Positions 16,280 to 25,428 of a stretch of 64,000 nt of DNA are shown here, one piece after another. The notes below the pieces were generated by a model. The model was not told the DNA's origin, did not search any database, and worked only from the letters and a program-made list of their open reading frames with translations. The position numbers and the translations under genes were made by a program. Numbering within the stretch: the stretch's first letter is position 1; the number at the start of each line of letters is the position of its first letter. Source of the DNA: Streptomyces sp. NBC_01198 (GTDB taxonomy: Bacteria; Actinomycetota; Actinomycetes; Streptomycetales; Streptomycetaceae); NCBI RefSeq assembly GCF_036010485.1, contig NZ_CP108568.1, forward strand, positions 4,719,001 to 4,783,000, read 5' to 3'.

Positions 16280-17553
16280 CCCCCATGCTGTCGCTGTTGC
16301 GCAGGAAGGCCTTCTGCCTGGTCTGGACGGCCGGGCTGGGAGCGGACGCGGCGAGTTGGCTGCTGATCACCGGTCTGCCCATCTATGTCTTCGGGCTGAC
16401 CGATTCGAGTTTTGTCACCTCGACAGTCCTCATCGTGGAACTGGCGGCGGGCATCTCCTGCGGCTCGTTCGCCGGCGTGCTCGTGGACCGGCTGGACCGG
16501 TTCCGCCTGATGACAGCGGTCACCGCACTGCAGGCCGGAGCGCTGGTGCCGCTGCTGTTCGTCCGCTCGGCGCACCAACTGTGGATCATCTACCTGGTGG
16601 CGGCAGCCGAGGCGATCCTGACGCAGACCTACGAACCGGCCAAGAACACACTGCTGCCCAGCCTCGTCGGCACGGATGAGACCGTGCGGGCCAACAGCAT
16701 GGTTGCGTTCAACACCAACCTGGGCCGACTGGTCGGCAGTTCCCTCAGCGGCTTCGCGCTCGCCCACGGCGGCACCCGATTCCTGTGCGTCGGATCCGGC
16801 GTGTGCTTCCTGGCCGCCGGAGCGCTGCTGCACCTCGGACGCCGGGCATCGGGGCCGGCGGCCCAAGTGTCCGCGAGGCAGGGGACCTCGGCTGTTGGTG
16901 CGTGGCGGGAGGGAATCCGCCTGGTCAGGGCCGACCGGGACATCCGTGTCGCGTTCCTGAGCACCGCCACCTGGTCGGTGTCCCAGGGCATGTTCGTCGT
17001 GCTCTTCGTGGTCTTCGTCAGCCGAGTCCTCGGCGACAGTGCCGACGTCACCGGCGTGCTGCGCGGCGTACAGGCGATCGGCGGGCTGATGGGCGGGGTG
17101 TTCATCGCGACACTGGGCCACCGGGCGGAGCCCCGGCGGCTCATGATCATAGGGGCGACATCGTTCGGACTGCTGAGTCTCGTACTGTGGAACACCGCGT
17201 ACGTGACCCACAGCGAGGCGGTGTACATCGCGCTGTTCATCGCGGTCGGCATCCCCGGAATCGCTTCGAACAGCGGTGTCTTCTCGCTGGTCCAGGGCCG
17301 GGTGGCCAACGGCGAGCTGGGCCGGGTGTTCAGCATCTTCTACATGGTCAACAACAGTTTCCAGTGCCTCGGCATGCTGGTGGGAGGCCTGCTGGGAGAC
17401 CGCGTCAATGTCACTTTCGTGCTCGACGGCCAGGCCGCGCTGTACCTGGTGGCCGCGGCTATTTCCCTGACGGGCCTGCGGGCGGGCGGGGAAAGGCACC
17501 GTTCGGCCCATGCCCCAGCCGAACGGCTTCAGCCGACCCTCAAGCGGGAGTGA
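16270..17553 (+). CDS. MFS transporter (drug efflux type)
   Basis: A 427-residue membrane protein with about 12 predicted hydrophobic segments and a cytoplasmic loop near the middle. GVLVDRLDRFRLM after the second segment is the loop 2-3 motif of the major facilitator family, and the order is typical of the MFS_3 group (macrolide and other drug exporters). It uses the proton gradient to move a small molecule out. It overlaps the ArsR-like regulator gene upstream, and two strong hairpins follow it. The substrate cannot be read. Confidence 0.85.
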   Translation: MPLTPMLSLLRRKAFCLVWTAGLGADAASWLLITGLPIYVFGLTDSSFVTSTVLIVELAAGISCGSFAGVLVDRLDRFRLMTAVTALQAGALVPLLFVRSAHQLWIIYLVAAAEAILTQTYEPAKNTLLPSLVGTDETVRANSMVAFNTNLGRLVGSSLSGFALAHGGTRFLCVGSGVCFLAAGALLHLGRRASGPAAQVSARQGTSAVGAWREGIRLVRADRDIRVAFLSTATWSVSQGMFVVLFVVFVSRVLGDSADVTGVLRGVQAIGGLMGGVFIATLGHRAEPRRLMIIGATSFGLLSLVLWNTAYVTHSEAVYIALFIAVGIPGIASNSGVFSLVQGRVANGELGRVFSIFYMVNNSFQCLGMLVGGLLGDRVNVTFVLDGQAALYLVAAAISLTGLRAGGERHRSAHAPAERLQPTLKRE

Positions 17554-17575
17554 GGCGATACGGCGGCGTGGCGGG

Positions 17576-17599
17576 CCTCGCGCCGGCGCCGGCGCGAGG
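17576..17599. terminator. Perfect 24-nt palindrome after the MFS gene
   Basis: CCTCGCGCCGGC is followed directly by its reverse complement, 23 nt after the MFS stop. It can fold as a GC-rich hairpin and is probably part of the transcription end, together with the hairpin at 17621-17647. It lacks a U-tract, as is usual in Streptomyces. Confidence 0.55.
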
Positions 17600-17620
17600 A
17601 GGGGACTGTGTGCCCAGCGG

Positions 17621-17647
17621 TTCGGCCGGTCCTTTGGACCGGCCGAA
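17621..17647 (+). terminator. Hairpin terminator of the ArsR/MFS unit
   Basis: A perfect 12-bp stem (TTCGGCCGGTCC with its complement) with a TTT loop, about 70 nt beyond the MFS stop. The stem strength and position fit a factor-independent terminator. Confidence 0.7.
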
Positions 17648-18136
17648 AGGAGTCTGCGGACATCACCCCGCGCTGCCCGGCGGGTGGACAGGGTGCAGCC
17701 AGTCGGCAGGGTCCGGCGCACGGCCGTGCCGGATGTCGACCAGGCGGCGGCGCAGAGCGAGCGTCGTCGGGCCGGCCTGACCGGTACCCATCGTCCGCTC
17801 GCCGTCCTCGTCACAGAAACGTCCGATGGGGGTCACCACGGCCGCCGTACCGCGGGCCGTGCATGACGCCCGCACCGTGCACAACGCCGCCGCGATGGGC
17901 GACCAATACGACCGCTGACGCTCCGAGGACCGGCACCAGGACTGGACCGGGCACCGCAAATGAGCGGTCGAGCACTTCTGCGAGCGGGCTCGCGAGCTCT
18001 TCCGAGCGGTCACCGAGAGCAGCGCCGAAGACCGCACCTGATAACCGGCGCCGGGCCGATGGCGCAGCCGAGCGATACGGGAGGAAGCACTGCGGTCTTC
18101 CCATCTCGCACCCTCAACGTGAGGTTGGAAAAGGCT
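17648..18136. other. Degenerate region without an intact gene
   Basis: About 490 nt between the MFS terminator and the IS3 remnant. Short frames (for example TTAAVPRAVHDARTVHNAAA near 17833-17910) look like worn coding DNA, but stops break every one of them and none carries a recognisable motif over more than about 30 residues. It is probably decayed mobile or displaced coding sequence. Confidence 0.4.
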
Positions 18137-18320
18137 CAGTGTGGGCAGTCCTGAAGGCCGAGATCGGTACCCGGACCTGGCCCGACCGGGCCACCGCCCG
18201 CGCCGCGGTGTTCTCCTACATCGAGACCTTCTACAACCGCCGCCGGCTACGCAAGCACCCCGACTGGGGCTACCTGACCCCAAACGAGACCCGACAACGA
18301 CACACCCTCGCCGCACAAGA
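18137..18320 (+). pseudogene. IS3-family transposase (OrfB) C-terminal remnant
   Basis: About 60 residues match the end of the IS3 OrfB integrase: VWAVLKAEIGTRTW, ATARAAVFSYIETFYNRRR and DWGYLTPNETRQRH, covering the last catalytic Glu region and the tail. Everything before is missing. It is a dead fragment and the third transposase type within 5 kb. Confidence 0.8.
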
Positions 18321-18425
18321 ACGAGTGTCCGAGATCACGGGGGAACTTCACTCGACAGGTCTCGCGACTTACTGGGCACCGGAGGGTGCCGCCGTGAGGA
18401 TCTGCCGAGGTGTGGGACGGGCCAG

Positions 18426-18698
18426 TCAGTCCCGCCGGGCGGAGAGCAGCCGTGTCGCGAGGGCCAGGACCAGGCCGGCGACGACGAGGTAGAGGCCCAG
18501 GCGTTCCTCGGTGACCGCCCGGGACCAGACGCGCCAGGCCGACGTGGTGTGGCTGTCGGCCACCAGGACGTTCCCGTAGAACCTGGGGGGTGTGTGGGTC
18601 GACCGGTCGCGGATCCACAGCAGGGCGCCCAGGGCGGCGCACGTCGCGGACACCGTGTAGAGGACCACGGTGGAGCGTGGGGACGGTGATCTGGTCAC
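18426..18698 (-). CDS. Small two-segment membrane protein
   Basis: A 90-residue protein with one hydrophobic segment near residues 8-25 (VVLYTVSATCAALGALLWI) and a second at about 65-84 (LGLYLVVAGLVLALATRLL), separated by about 40 polar residues. A GTG start with AGGAG six to eight bases upstream supports translation. It lies between the IS3 remnant and a PadR-type regulator on the other strand. No family is recognised; a small membrane-anchored partner is all that can be said. Confidence 0.6.
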   Translation of the reverse strand: MTRSPSPRSTVVLYTVSATCAALGALLWIRDRSTHTPPRFYGNVLVADSHTTSAWRVWSRAVTEERLGLYLVVAGLVLALATRLLSARRD

Positions 18699-18885
18699 AG
18701 GTTCTCCTCTTGCCGGTGCTCTTCCGCCCCGATGGTATTTAGGTCGTGGCTCGCGGGTGCCGCCGGAGGGGGTCGCCGGGTGGGGTGACCGGACTGGAGT
18801 TCCCGGGAGCCGCCGACAGGATTCGGGCACCTGGCATCGGCCCGCAGGCCGCTGGGCCCTCTGACGCGAGTCCAGGTTCCCACGG

Positions 18886-18923
18886 GTTGTCATATAGTTT
18901 ATTTGGACTGGTAGAGTTCGACT
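18886..18923 (+). promoter_or_regulatory. Promoter/operator of the PadR-like gene
   Basis: The 38 nt before the PadR-like ATG are AT-rich and contain CATATAGTTTATTTGG, with TATAGT as a good -10 box. PadR regulators normally bind such sites in their own promoters. There is no clear ribosome site before the ATG, so the transcript may be leaderless or nearly so. TATAGT also occurs before the other PadR gene at 62082. Confidence 0.5.
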
Positions 18924-19550
18924 ATGCCACGTCGCGCTCTCGACAACCCGATCGTTCTGGCAGTTCTCGGCCTCCTGCTCGAACAGCCCTCGCACCCGCA
19001 CCAGATGCTTGCTGAGCTGCGAAAACGCAGCGACAACCACGCGGCCGCGATCACGCGGGGCACGCTCTACAACACCGTTGCCGCGCTGGTCGAAGCGGGG
19101 TGGCTTGCCTCGCAGGGCCAGCAGCGCTTGGGGAACCGTCCGGAGCGGACCGTCTACGCCCTCACGCAGGAGGGCCTTGGCGAACTCGTACGGCGGCTGG
19201 ACTCCCAGATCCGCAACCCGGAACGGGAGTTCTCGCAGTTCCTGGGCGCGGTCACCTATCTCGGCGCCCTCGGGGTGACTGGCGCGGTGGAGGCCCTGGT
19301 TGAGCGTGGCCAGCGCCTGCGGCAACGCACGGGCGCCGATGAAGAACGCCTCGCGAAGGCACTGGCGGCCGGCGTGCCCCGCCTGCATGTCATCGAGGCG
19401 GAATACGCGCTGTGCCTTGCTCGCGCCGAGATGGCGTGGGTCGACTCGGTCATCGACGAGATCCGCACCGGCTCACTGCCCTGGCCGACCGCAGCGGCGA
19501 CCACCTCCACGCCCCCTGTTGCGCCGAACCGAAAGGAACCGAACGCGTGA
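18924..19550 (+). CDS. PadR-family transcriptional regulator
   Basis: A 208-residue regulator. The N-terminal winged helix has the family features NPIVLAVLGLLLEQPSHPHQM, TRGTLYNTVAALVEAGWL and RPERTVYALT. The C-terminal helical part (about residues 95-190) with an LALARAEMAWVDSVIDEI-like helix is the dimer and effector region of the longer PadR group. Its stop overlaps the GTG of the following glycoside-hydrolase-like gene, so the two form one unit. It is similar in build to the PadR gene at 61486. Confidence 0.85.
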   Translation: MPRRALDNPIVLAVLGLLLEQPSHPHQMLAELRKRSDNHAAAITRGTLYNTVAALVEAGWLASQGQQRLGNRPERTVYALTQEGLGELVRRLDSQIRNPEREFSQFLGAVTYLGALGVTGAVEALVERGQRLRQRTGADEERLAKALAAGVPRLHVIEAEYALCLARAEMAWVDSVIDEIRTGSLPWPTAAATTSTPPVAPNRKEPNA

Positions 19551-20536
19551 CACCGACAGCGCCTGACGGCTTGCTCTTCGGGATCTACCCGGGCGGAGTC
19601 GCCGGTGATGACACCGGGGGCCTGGCCGGCGGTCTGCCCGATGAGCCGGCCCTCGTGTCGAGTGCGCTCGACCGCCTCCAGGGCCGACCAGGCCGTCCGT
19701 TCCTGGTACGCGCCTACATCGGCTTCGACGATGCCACCCGCCTCGGCGAGCCACACGCGACCGCTTCACCGGCCGACGCGGCCCAATACGCCGTCCGGGG
19801 GCGCCGTTTGGACCTGGTGGCGCAGTACCAGTCCGCAGCTGGAGACGTCGACGGCTACTGCGACTTCCTGCGCGAGCTGGTCGAGCAGTACGGCGCGGTC
19901 ACGGGCACGTTGCAAGTGACGGAGGAGCCCAACGTCACGTCGAACCCGACGCTGGACGGCTATTACCCGGCGGTGCGCGAGGCGATCGTCCGTGGGGTTT
20001 CCGCCGTCAAAGCGGCAGCACGTGAACTCGGGTACACCGGCCTACGGGTCGGGTTCAACACCACCCCTCTCTTCGGGCCGGCAACCTCCTTCGTCACTGA
20101 CCTGACGAACCTCGGGGGAGGGGGCTTCATCGCCGATCTGGACTACGCGGGCCTGGACTTCTTTCCCGACGTCTTCCGACCCGTCGACGCGTCCGACCTC
20201 CCGCAGGCCGTTGAGGGACTGCTGCGTCATCACCGTGAAGCGGTACTTGCACCCGCCGGCTTGGGACACCTACCGCTGCACATCACCGAGCACGGTTGGC
20301 CCACCGGGCCCGAACGCCCCCCGCGCCGGCAGGCCGACGTCGTCGAGACCGTGGTGAATGTCGTCGCCGCCCAGTCGAAGCAACTCCGCCTGAGCGGTTA
20401 CACGCATTTTGCGCTGCGAGATGCCGACAGCGCCAAGAGAGGACTTTTCCATCAATTCGGGCTCACCACCGATGACTACGCCCCCAAGCCCGCCTTCGAG
20501 ACGATGAAGATGCTCGTCGAACGCTTCAGCGTCTGA
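19547..20536 (+). CDS. Glycoside-hydrolase-like TIM-barrel protein
   Basis: A 329-residue soluble protein, GTG start overlapping the PadR stop. Strands and motifs fit a TIM-barrel hydrolase of the clan A glycosidase type: FLVRAYIGFDD, LQVTEEPNV (an acidic residue at the end of strand 4, place of the acid/base), LDFFPDVFRP and LHITEHGWPT (Glu at the end of strand 7, place of the nucleophile). No signal peptide is seen, so it should act in the cytoplasm. The sugar substrate is unknown. Coupling to a PadR regulator suggests control by a substrate-like compound. Confidence 0.6.
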   Translation: MTPTAPDGLLFGIYPGGVAGDDTGGLAGGLPDEPALVSSALDRLQGRPGRPFLVRAYIGFDDATRLGEPHATASPADAAQYAVRGRRLDLVAQYQSAAGDVDGYCDFLRELVEQYGAVTGTLQVTEEPNVTSNPTLDGYYPAVREAIVRGVSAVKAAARELGYTGLRVGFNTTPLFGPATSFVTDLTNLGGGGFIADLDYAGLDFFPDVFRPVDASDLPQAVEGLLRHHREAVLAPAGLGHLPLHITEHGWPTGPERPPRRQADVVETVVNVVAAQSKQLRLSGYTHFALRDADSAKRGLFHQFGLTTDDYAPKPAFETMKMLVERFSV

Positions 20537-20641
20537 CGGGAACGACGAGCGGGGCAGGCCTTCTCTGACATGGCACCCGAGGTGCAGGGGGAGGCAGGTG
20601 GGGCGGGGGCCGCCCTCGTGTCGGTGGCGGGCCGGGGGGAG

Positions 20642-21202
20642 TCAGGGGGTGGGGGCCGGGTGCCGGCGGTGGGGTCGGCGGAGGGGGAGGAGTCGCCAGA
20701 GACGGCCGCAGGCGATGGTGCCGGCCAGCCACAGCAGGTAGACCATCGGAGTCCAGGCGCCGCCGGCATGGGTGCTGTGGCCTTGGTCGAAGGTGAACGT
20801 CATCCCGCTCTGCAGGAAGCTGACGCCGTTCCAGGTGAACGTCCCGGTCGCGTGCGGGTCCTGGACGGTGATCCCGTGCTGGAACGCCGAAGCCGCCTCC
20901 GAGAGCACGTAGTTGAGCACCAGGGGGACGACGGCGAGGAAGCACGCTGCGGCCGTCCAGGAGTGCCGGGGGCCTTCGCCCAGCTCGGCGGTCAGATAGC
21001 TGTCCGCCAGCTGGCGGCTGCCGCCGATGCGGCGCAGCGCCTGGCCGGCTCCCACGTCCCCGGCGGCGGCCACGAGGTTCGCCCGGACCTCGCGGCGGGT
21101 GGAGATGCGCGCGCGGCGGGGCAGATCGTAGAGCCGTTGGTCCAGGGCCCACACGAGGCGTTCGATGCGCAGTCGGCTGAGCAACGAGAGGGTGTGCGGC
21201 AT
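20642..21202 (-). CDS. HAAS-like membrane protein paired with PadR
   Basis: A 186-residue protein. The N-terminal 90 residues are a soluble helical domain (VWALDQRLYDLPRRARISTRREVRANL) of the kind found in PadR-linked HAAS/DUF1700-type proteins. Two hydrophobic segments follow (about residues 100-120, AACFLAVVPLVLNYVLS, and about 150-168, TPMVYLLWLAGTIACG). It starts just after the PadR-like gene on the same strand. Such pairs sense or adjust membrane-linked processes; the exact role is unknown. Confidence 0.6.
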   Translation of the reverse strand: MPHTLSLLSRLRIERLVWALDQRLYDLPRRARISTRREVRANLVAAAGDVGAGQALRRIGGSRQLADSYLTAELGEGPRHSWTAAACFLAVVPLVLNYVLSEAASAFQHGITVQDPHATGTFTWNGVSFLQSGMTFTFDQGHSTHAGGAWTPMVYLLWLAGTIACGRLWRLLPLRRPHRRHPAPTP

Positions 21203-21206
21203 GGTG

Positions 21207-21563
21207 TCAGCGTCCCTTCTGGGGGTCGGTCGGCAGGGGGCGGGTCAGGACGGAGTCGACGACTGCTACGTGCCGGGCCCAGGCCGCGGTCCCGCTCGCC
21301 AGGGCCTCGTGGCCGGCCGGGGTGAGCCGGTAGTACTTGCGTGCGGGGCCACTCGGGGAGGCGACGAGGCGGGTGCTCAGCCCGCCCTCCCGCTGCAGGC
21401 GGGACAGGGCCGGATACACCGTGCCTTCCAGGACGTCGGAGAAGCCGGCCGCCTGGAGCCGCTGCACCACCTCGTACCCGTAGGACTCCTGCTCCGCCAG
21501 CAGGTGCAGCAGCACCACGGACAGGACGCCCTTCAGCAGCTGGGGATCGTGGCTCGGTGTCAT
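21207..21563 (-). CDS. PadR-family transcriptional regulator
   Basis: A 118-residue short-type PadR: LKGVLSVVLLHLLAEQESYGYEVVQRLQ, LEGTVYPALSRLQREGGLST and ARKYYRLTPAGHEAL form the winged helix. It lacks the long C-terminal region of the other two PadR proteins in this window. The next gene on the strand, a HAAS-like membrane protein, starts four bases after its stop; this pairing is common in Gram-positive bacteria. The promoter just upstream implies a leaderless or near-leaderless transcript. Confidence 0.85.
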   Translation of the reverse strand: MTPSHDPQLLKGVLSVVLLHLLAEQESYGYEVVQRLQAAGFSDVLEGTVYPALSRLQREGGLSTRLVASPSGPARKYYRLTPAGHEALASGTAAWARHVAVVDSVLTRPLPTDPQKGR

Positions 21564-21600
21564 GCAACTAGACTGTCTCCACTACCCGGCAAAGTCAAGT
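21564..21600 (-). promoter_or_regulatory. Promoter of the PadR/HAAS pair
   Basis: On the minus strand TTGACT (-35) is followed 18 nt later by AGTCTA (-10-like) just before the ATG at 21563, so the message would have almost no leader. The rest of the gap to the LAETG gene (21601-21946) shows no gene; the part nearest 21947 should hold the promoter of that gene. Confidence 0.55.
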
Positions 21601-21946
21601 AGCTACGGATGCTGGTGTCCGGGAGTGGCCAAGCGCTCGCGAGCGAGGCTCGGTCGGGACAACTCGCCCGTCCTGCGCGTCGGTCCGCGGGCCGGCCTCG
21701 GCCTTCGAACCCTCGGACCCGGGCGGGGCGGTGTGACGTTAAGCACCCGGAATTGTCCCTTCCAGAGTGCAACTGTGCGGGCTTGCTGGTATTTGTCCCG
21801 TTGGGCGCGGGGGTCCGCCCGCCGGCGACGGCGAATTGTTGGCCGGGCGTTCGTACGGCTCGGATACAGTCCGCTGGTCGCTCGCCTGACCTGTCGGCGG
21901 CGGCCCCACATTCTCTTTCGCGTCTGCCAGACCATATGAGGTCTTC

Positions 21947-22972
21947 ATGAAGCTCCGTCATGTCTTCGCGTCGGCTGCTGTGACCGCCGTGATAGCGCCC
22001 GCAGCCCTCTTCACGGCCGGTTCCGCGTCCGCGGCGCCCGGCGCGGCGACGGCGAGCCCGTCCGTGAGCGCCAGTACCGAGGTGACGGACACGGCCACCG
22101 CGACCGCGACACCGAGCGCGTCGGCCTCCGCGACCCCGACGACATCGGCGTCGACGCCGCCGGTCACGCCCACGTCCTCCCCGACCACCGCGCCGACGCC
22201 GTCCGCCTCCGCGACCACCGAGCCCCCGAACGGGACCACGTGCGACTCCTCCGATGACGACGAGCCGCGGATCGACGACAAGCTGACCGCCGACATCACC
22301 GGCCTGCCGGCGCAGATCAAGGCGGGCAGCGGCTGGCACGGGTTCAGCCTCGCGGTCGCGAACTCCTCCGGCACCGACTACCGCCGCGTGGACTTCGGCC
22401 TGTTCGCCACCCAGGTCGACTCCGACACCTGGAACTCGGACACCAGCCACCTGAAGTTGGAGTTCCAGAATCCCGACACCGGCGACTGGGCCGCCGTGTC
22501 GCTGGACGAGGACGACCCCGGCGCGGGCTACCTCGGCTACACCGAGGTCAAGCCGCACGCCTCCTTCAAGCTGAAGGCCCGCATCCAGGTCGACGCCAAG
22601 GCCAAGGCCAGTGACGGGTTCGCGGTCGGATTCGGCATCTACGCCGACGACAAGGGCAAGTGCGTGGAGGCCGGCGGCGACAACGGCGTGGCCGAGTTCG
22701 CGGTCGTGGCCGCCGACGGGTCGACCGGCGGGGACTCGGGCGGTGACGGCTCGGGCACCGGCACGCAGACCGGCAGCAAGACGCCGCTGCCGGTCAAGCC
22801 GGCCGGTGACACCCAACTGAACACGTCCGGCGGCGACTTGGCCGAGACCGGTTCGTCGTCCGCGACGCCGGCCATCGCCGCTGTCGGCGCCGCCGTGGTG
22901 GTCATCGGGGCCGGCACCGTCTTCCTGGTCCGCCGCCGCAAGCCCGCAGCGGGCGGGCCCGCGGCCGGCTGA
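21947..22972 (+). CDS. Sortase-anchored surface protein (LAETG motif)
   Basis: A 341-residue exported protein. Residues 1-28 are a signal peptide (ending AGSASAAPG). A Thr/Ser/Ala/Pro-rich linker runs to about residue 100, followed by a folded domain of about 150 residues with two Cys and many Asp/Gly, and a Gly/Ser/Thr stretch. The C-terminus has LAETG, a hydrophobic segment (TPAIAAVGAAVVVIGAGTVF) and a basic tail (RRRKP). LAETG is a form used by actinomycete class E sortases, so the protein should be linked to the peptidoglycan. A strong terminator follows. The ligand or function of the middle domain is unknown. Confidence 0.85.
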   Translation: MKLRHVFASAAVTAVIAPAALFTAGSASAAPGAATASPSVSASTEVTDTATATATPSASASATPTTSASTPPVTPTSSPTTAPTPSASATTEPPNGTTCDSSDDDEPRIDDKLTADITGLPAQIKAGSGWHGFSLAVANSSGTDYRRVDFGLFATQVDSDTWNSDTSHLKLEFQNPDTGDWAAVSLDEDDPGAGYLGYTEVKPHASFKLKARIQVDAKAKASDGFAVGFGIYADDKGKCVEAGGDNGVAEFAVVAADGSTGGDSGGDGSGTGTQTGSKTPLPVKPAGDTQLNTSGGDLAETGSSSATPAIAAVGAAVVVIGAGTVFLVRRRKPAAGGPAAG

Positions 22973-23051
22973 AAACGCCGGCAGGCACACGTAAAGCGGG
23001 CACGTAAGGCCGGCACCTGAAGCGCGCACCCAAAGCGCGTACGAGCTCACG

Positions 23052-23088
23052 GGTGGGGCGGTCTCCTCGACGAGGGGGCCGCCCCACC
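23052..23088. terminator. Bidirectional terminator between convergent genes
   Basis: A perfect 10-bp GC stem (GGTGGGGCGG and its complement) with a 17-nt loop lies between the stop of the LAETG protein gene and the stop of the phosphatase gene on the other strand. It can serve both transcripts. Confidence 0.75.
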
Positions 23089-23092
23089 GGCG

Positions 23093-25321
23093 TCAGGGTC
23101 GGCGGGCGGGCCCGCGGGTCGCGGGGGCGGGCGGGCGGAGCAGCAGGAGGGCCACGTCGTCGCTGACGCCGCCCGTCTGCTGGACGTGGTCGATGAGGGT
23201 GTCGGCGAGCGCGTCCAAGGACGGGGCCTGCGCGGCGGCCAGTTGGCGGGCGAGGTCGGCGATGGACTCGCCGAGGTCGACGCCGGGTCTTTCGACCAGG
23301 CCGTCGGTGTACAGCGCCAGGACGGCGCCGGGGGGCAGCGCGATCTCGGTGGTCGGGTAGTCGGCGTCGGGTTCGATGCCGAGGAGCAGTCCGGGGGGCG
23401 GGTCCAGGACCTCCGCGCGGTGGTCGGGGTGCCGCAGCAGAGGGGGCGGGTGGCCGGCGCTGGCCAGCAGCGCCTTGCCGTTGCGCAGGTCCAGCTGGAC
23501 GTAGAGGCAGCTGGCGAACAGCTGCGACTGCAGGTCGACCAGCAGCCGGTTGGCTCGGGCGAGGACCTCACCGGGGCCCGCACCGGAGTCGGCGTGGGTG
23601 TGGACGGCGGTGCGGACCTGGCCCATGAGGGCGGCGGCGTTGACGTTGTGACCCTGGACGTCGCCGATGACGGCGGCCGCGGTGGTCTCGTCGAGGCGGA
23701 CGAGGTCGTAGAAGTCGCCGCCGATGTCCATGCCCTGGCTTGCCGGCAGGTAGCGGGCCGCGCTGTCGAGGCCGGGGACGGCGGGCAGCAGGCGGGGCAG
23801 CAGGGCGGCCTGGAGTCCGTACGCCACCTGGTTCTTCGTGTCGTACAGGCTCGCCCGCTCCAGGGCCTGGGCGATCATCGCGGCCAGTGCGGTCAGGGCC
23901 GCACGCTCGTCCGCGGGGAACGCGTGCGTTTCGCTGTAGCCGAGCACGCAGCAGCCGATCGGACGCCCGGCGGCGATCAGGGGCAGGTAGGCGAAGGAGG
24001 CCTGCTGCGCGTAGACGGAGGCCCCCTGCGGATGGGCGCGCAGCAGTTCCCCGCTGTCGGGGAAGAATTCGGGAACGCCCGTGGCCAGCACCCGGATGCT
24101 CGGAACGTTCGAGGACAGCGAGAGACCGTCGAAGTGGCGCTGCGCTGCCCGGCGGAAACCACCGGTACCGAGCACCCGGAGCCTGCCGTTGTCCGCGACG
24201 ACCAGCGCCAGCGCCTGGGCGTTGAGGACCGGCATGATCTGCTCGGTCACCGCGTCCGTCACGTCCTTGACCCCGACGGCGTCGGACAGTGACGAGGACA
24301 GGTGCATCAGGTAGAAGAGGGTGCCTGCGCTGGCCTCGGGGGTGGCGGGAGGGCCGGTGGCCGGCTCGCTTCCCGCCGGGGGGTGGTCCAGGACGGTGAC
24401 GCGCACGCTCACACCCGTGATGTCGGGGTGGAGGGCGAAGGACAGCCACGTGTCCGGGGGCTTGAGCGCGTTGAAGGAGGCCGGCAGCCGGCTGAAGAGC
24501 GTCTCCAGGAAGCAGTTCTCGTGGACGGGGTCGTGGGCCCAGGGCAGGACCTCCCAGAACCGGGCTCCGAGGAGTTCCCCGCGGCCCCCGCCGAGCAACT
24601 CGACGGCCCTGTTGCTGAGGAACGTGATCCGGCCGTCCAGGTCCAGCGAGAGGTGACCCTCCTGGAACCGCTCCGTGAGGCCGGCCCCCGAGCGTGCCTC
24701 CGCCTCGGGCCAGGGGTCCGAGGGGGGCGGTGCCACCGCGTGCGGTTCGTCGCCGGGCCGGAGCGGATCACCGGCCTTCTCGGCCTGGTCCAGGAAGCGG
24801 CTGATGCGGCGGCCCGCCTCGGTGATGGCCTCGGATTCCCGCGGGGAGAGCTCGGGCGGGTGGGTGCCGGGCCACAGCAGGAGCACCACGCCTTTGACCG
24901 CGTCACCCGAGAGCACCGGCGACACGCCCATGGCGACCTGGTAGGGGAGCGCGAGTCCGGTCCGCGGGTAGCGGCGGGCCAGCTCGTCGTGGCTGCGCAG
25001 CCATACCGGACGGCCCTGGCGTGCCACGTCGGCCACCGGGACCGGCGCGGCCATCGCCACCCGGGCCCACGGCCGCGCGATCCTCGCCGACACTCCGAAG
25101 ACCGCGACCATCCGCAGGACCTGCTCGTCGGGGACCGGCAGATACACCGCCCCGACGTGCGAACCCGTATCCGCTGTCAGCTGCGACAGCGCCTGGTGTA
25201 TCCCGGCCGCGGCCCGCTGCGAGGCGGTACGGCCGGAGGCGCCCCCGGCGGCCTCGACGTCGCCCCGGACGCCGCGGGGATCGCCGGGCGGCTCCGGCGG
25301 GTGACTGCTCTCGCCGGTCAC
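23093..25321 (-). CDS. SpoIIE-type serine phosphatase with GAF and PAS domains
   Basis: About 742 residues. Order: a GAF-like sensor (about residues 40-190), a PAS domain (about 225-335, including FLSNRAVELLGG), a second GAF (about 360-510) and a PP2C/SpoIIE phosphatase (about 530-735). The last shows the metal-binding Asp residues in GMDIGGDFYDLV and IGDVQGHNVNAAALM and the end motif DDVALLLLR. These enzymes remove phosphate from anti-anti-sigma proteins and so switch stress or development regulons. The GTG at 25321 starts VTGESSH; a GTG near 25403 is possible. The DNA between the PAS and GAF regions has no membrane segment, so it is cytoplasmic. Confidence 0.8.
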   Translation of the reverse strand: MTGESSHPPEPPGDPRGVRGDVEAAGGASGRTASQRAAAGIHQALSQLTADTGSHVGAVYLPVPDEQVLRMVAVFGVSARIARPWARVAMAAPVPVADVARQGRPVWLRSHDELARRYPRTGLALPYQVAMGVSPVLSGDAVKGVVLLLWPGTHPPELSPRESEAITEAGRRISRFLDQAEKAGDPLRPGDEPHAVAPPPSDPWPEAEARSGAGLTERFQEGHLSLDLDGRITFLSNRAVELLGGGRGELLGARFWEVLPWAHDPVHENCFLETLFSRLPASFNALKPPDTWLSFALHPDITGVSVRVTVLDHPPAGSEPATGPPATPEASAGTLFYLMHLSSSLSDAVGVKDVTDAVTEQIMPVLNAQALALVVADNGRLRVLGTGGFRRAAQRHFDGLSLSSNVPSIRVLATGVPEFFPDSGELLRAHPQGASVYAQQASFAYLPLIAAGRPIGCCVLGYSETHAFPADERAALTALAAMIAQALERASLYDTKNQVAYGLQAALLPRLLPAVPGLDSAARYLPASQGMDIGGDFYDLVRLDETTAAAVIGDVQGHNVNAAALMGQVRTAVHTHADSGAGPGEVLARANRLLVDLQSQLFASCLYVQLDLRNGKALLASAGHPPPLLRHPDHRAEVLDPPPGLLLGIEPDADYPTTEIALPPGAVLALYTDGLVERPGVDLGESIADLARQLAAAQAPSLDALADTLIDHVQQTGGVSDDVALLLLRPPAPATRGPARRP

Positions 25322-25428
25322 CCCGACCGTGTCTCTCGCCGGCCCGCGGGAGCGAATCGCCTGTTGGAGGCCATAACGGAAACGATAGGCACTGGGCGTG
25401 CCCACCGCATCCCAGGAGCCGGCGCCCC

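Noticed and set aside
17830..18060. Possible short genes in the degenerate stretch before the IS3 remnant
   Set aside because: Frames are broken by stops within about 30 codons and show no family motif.
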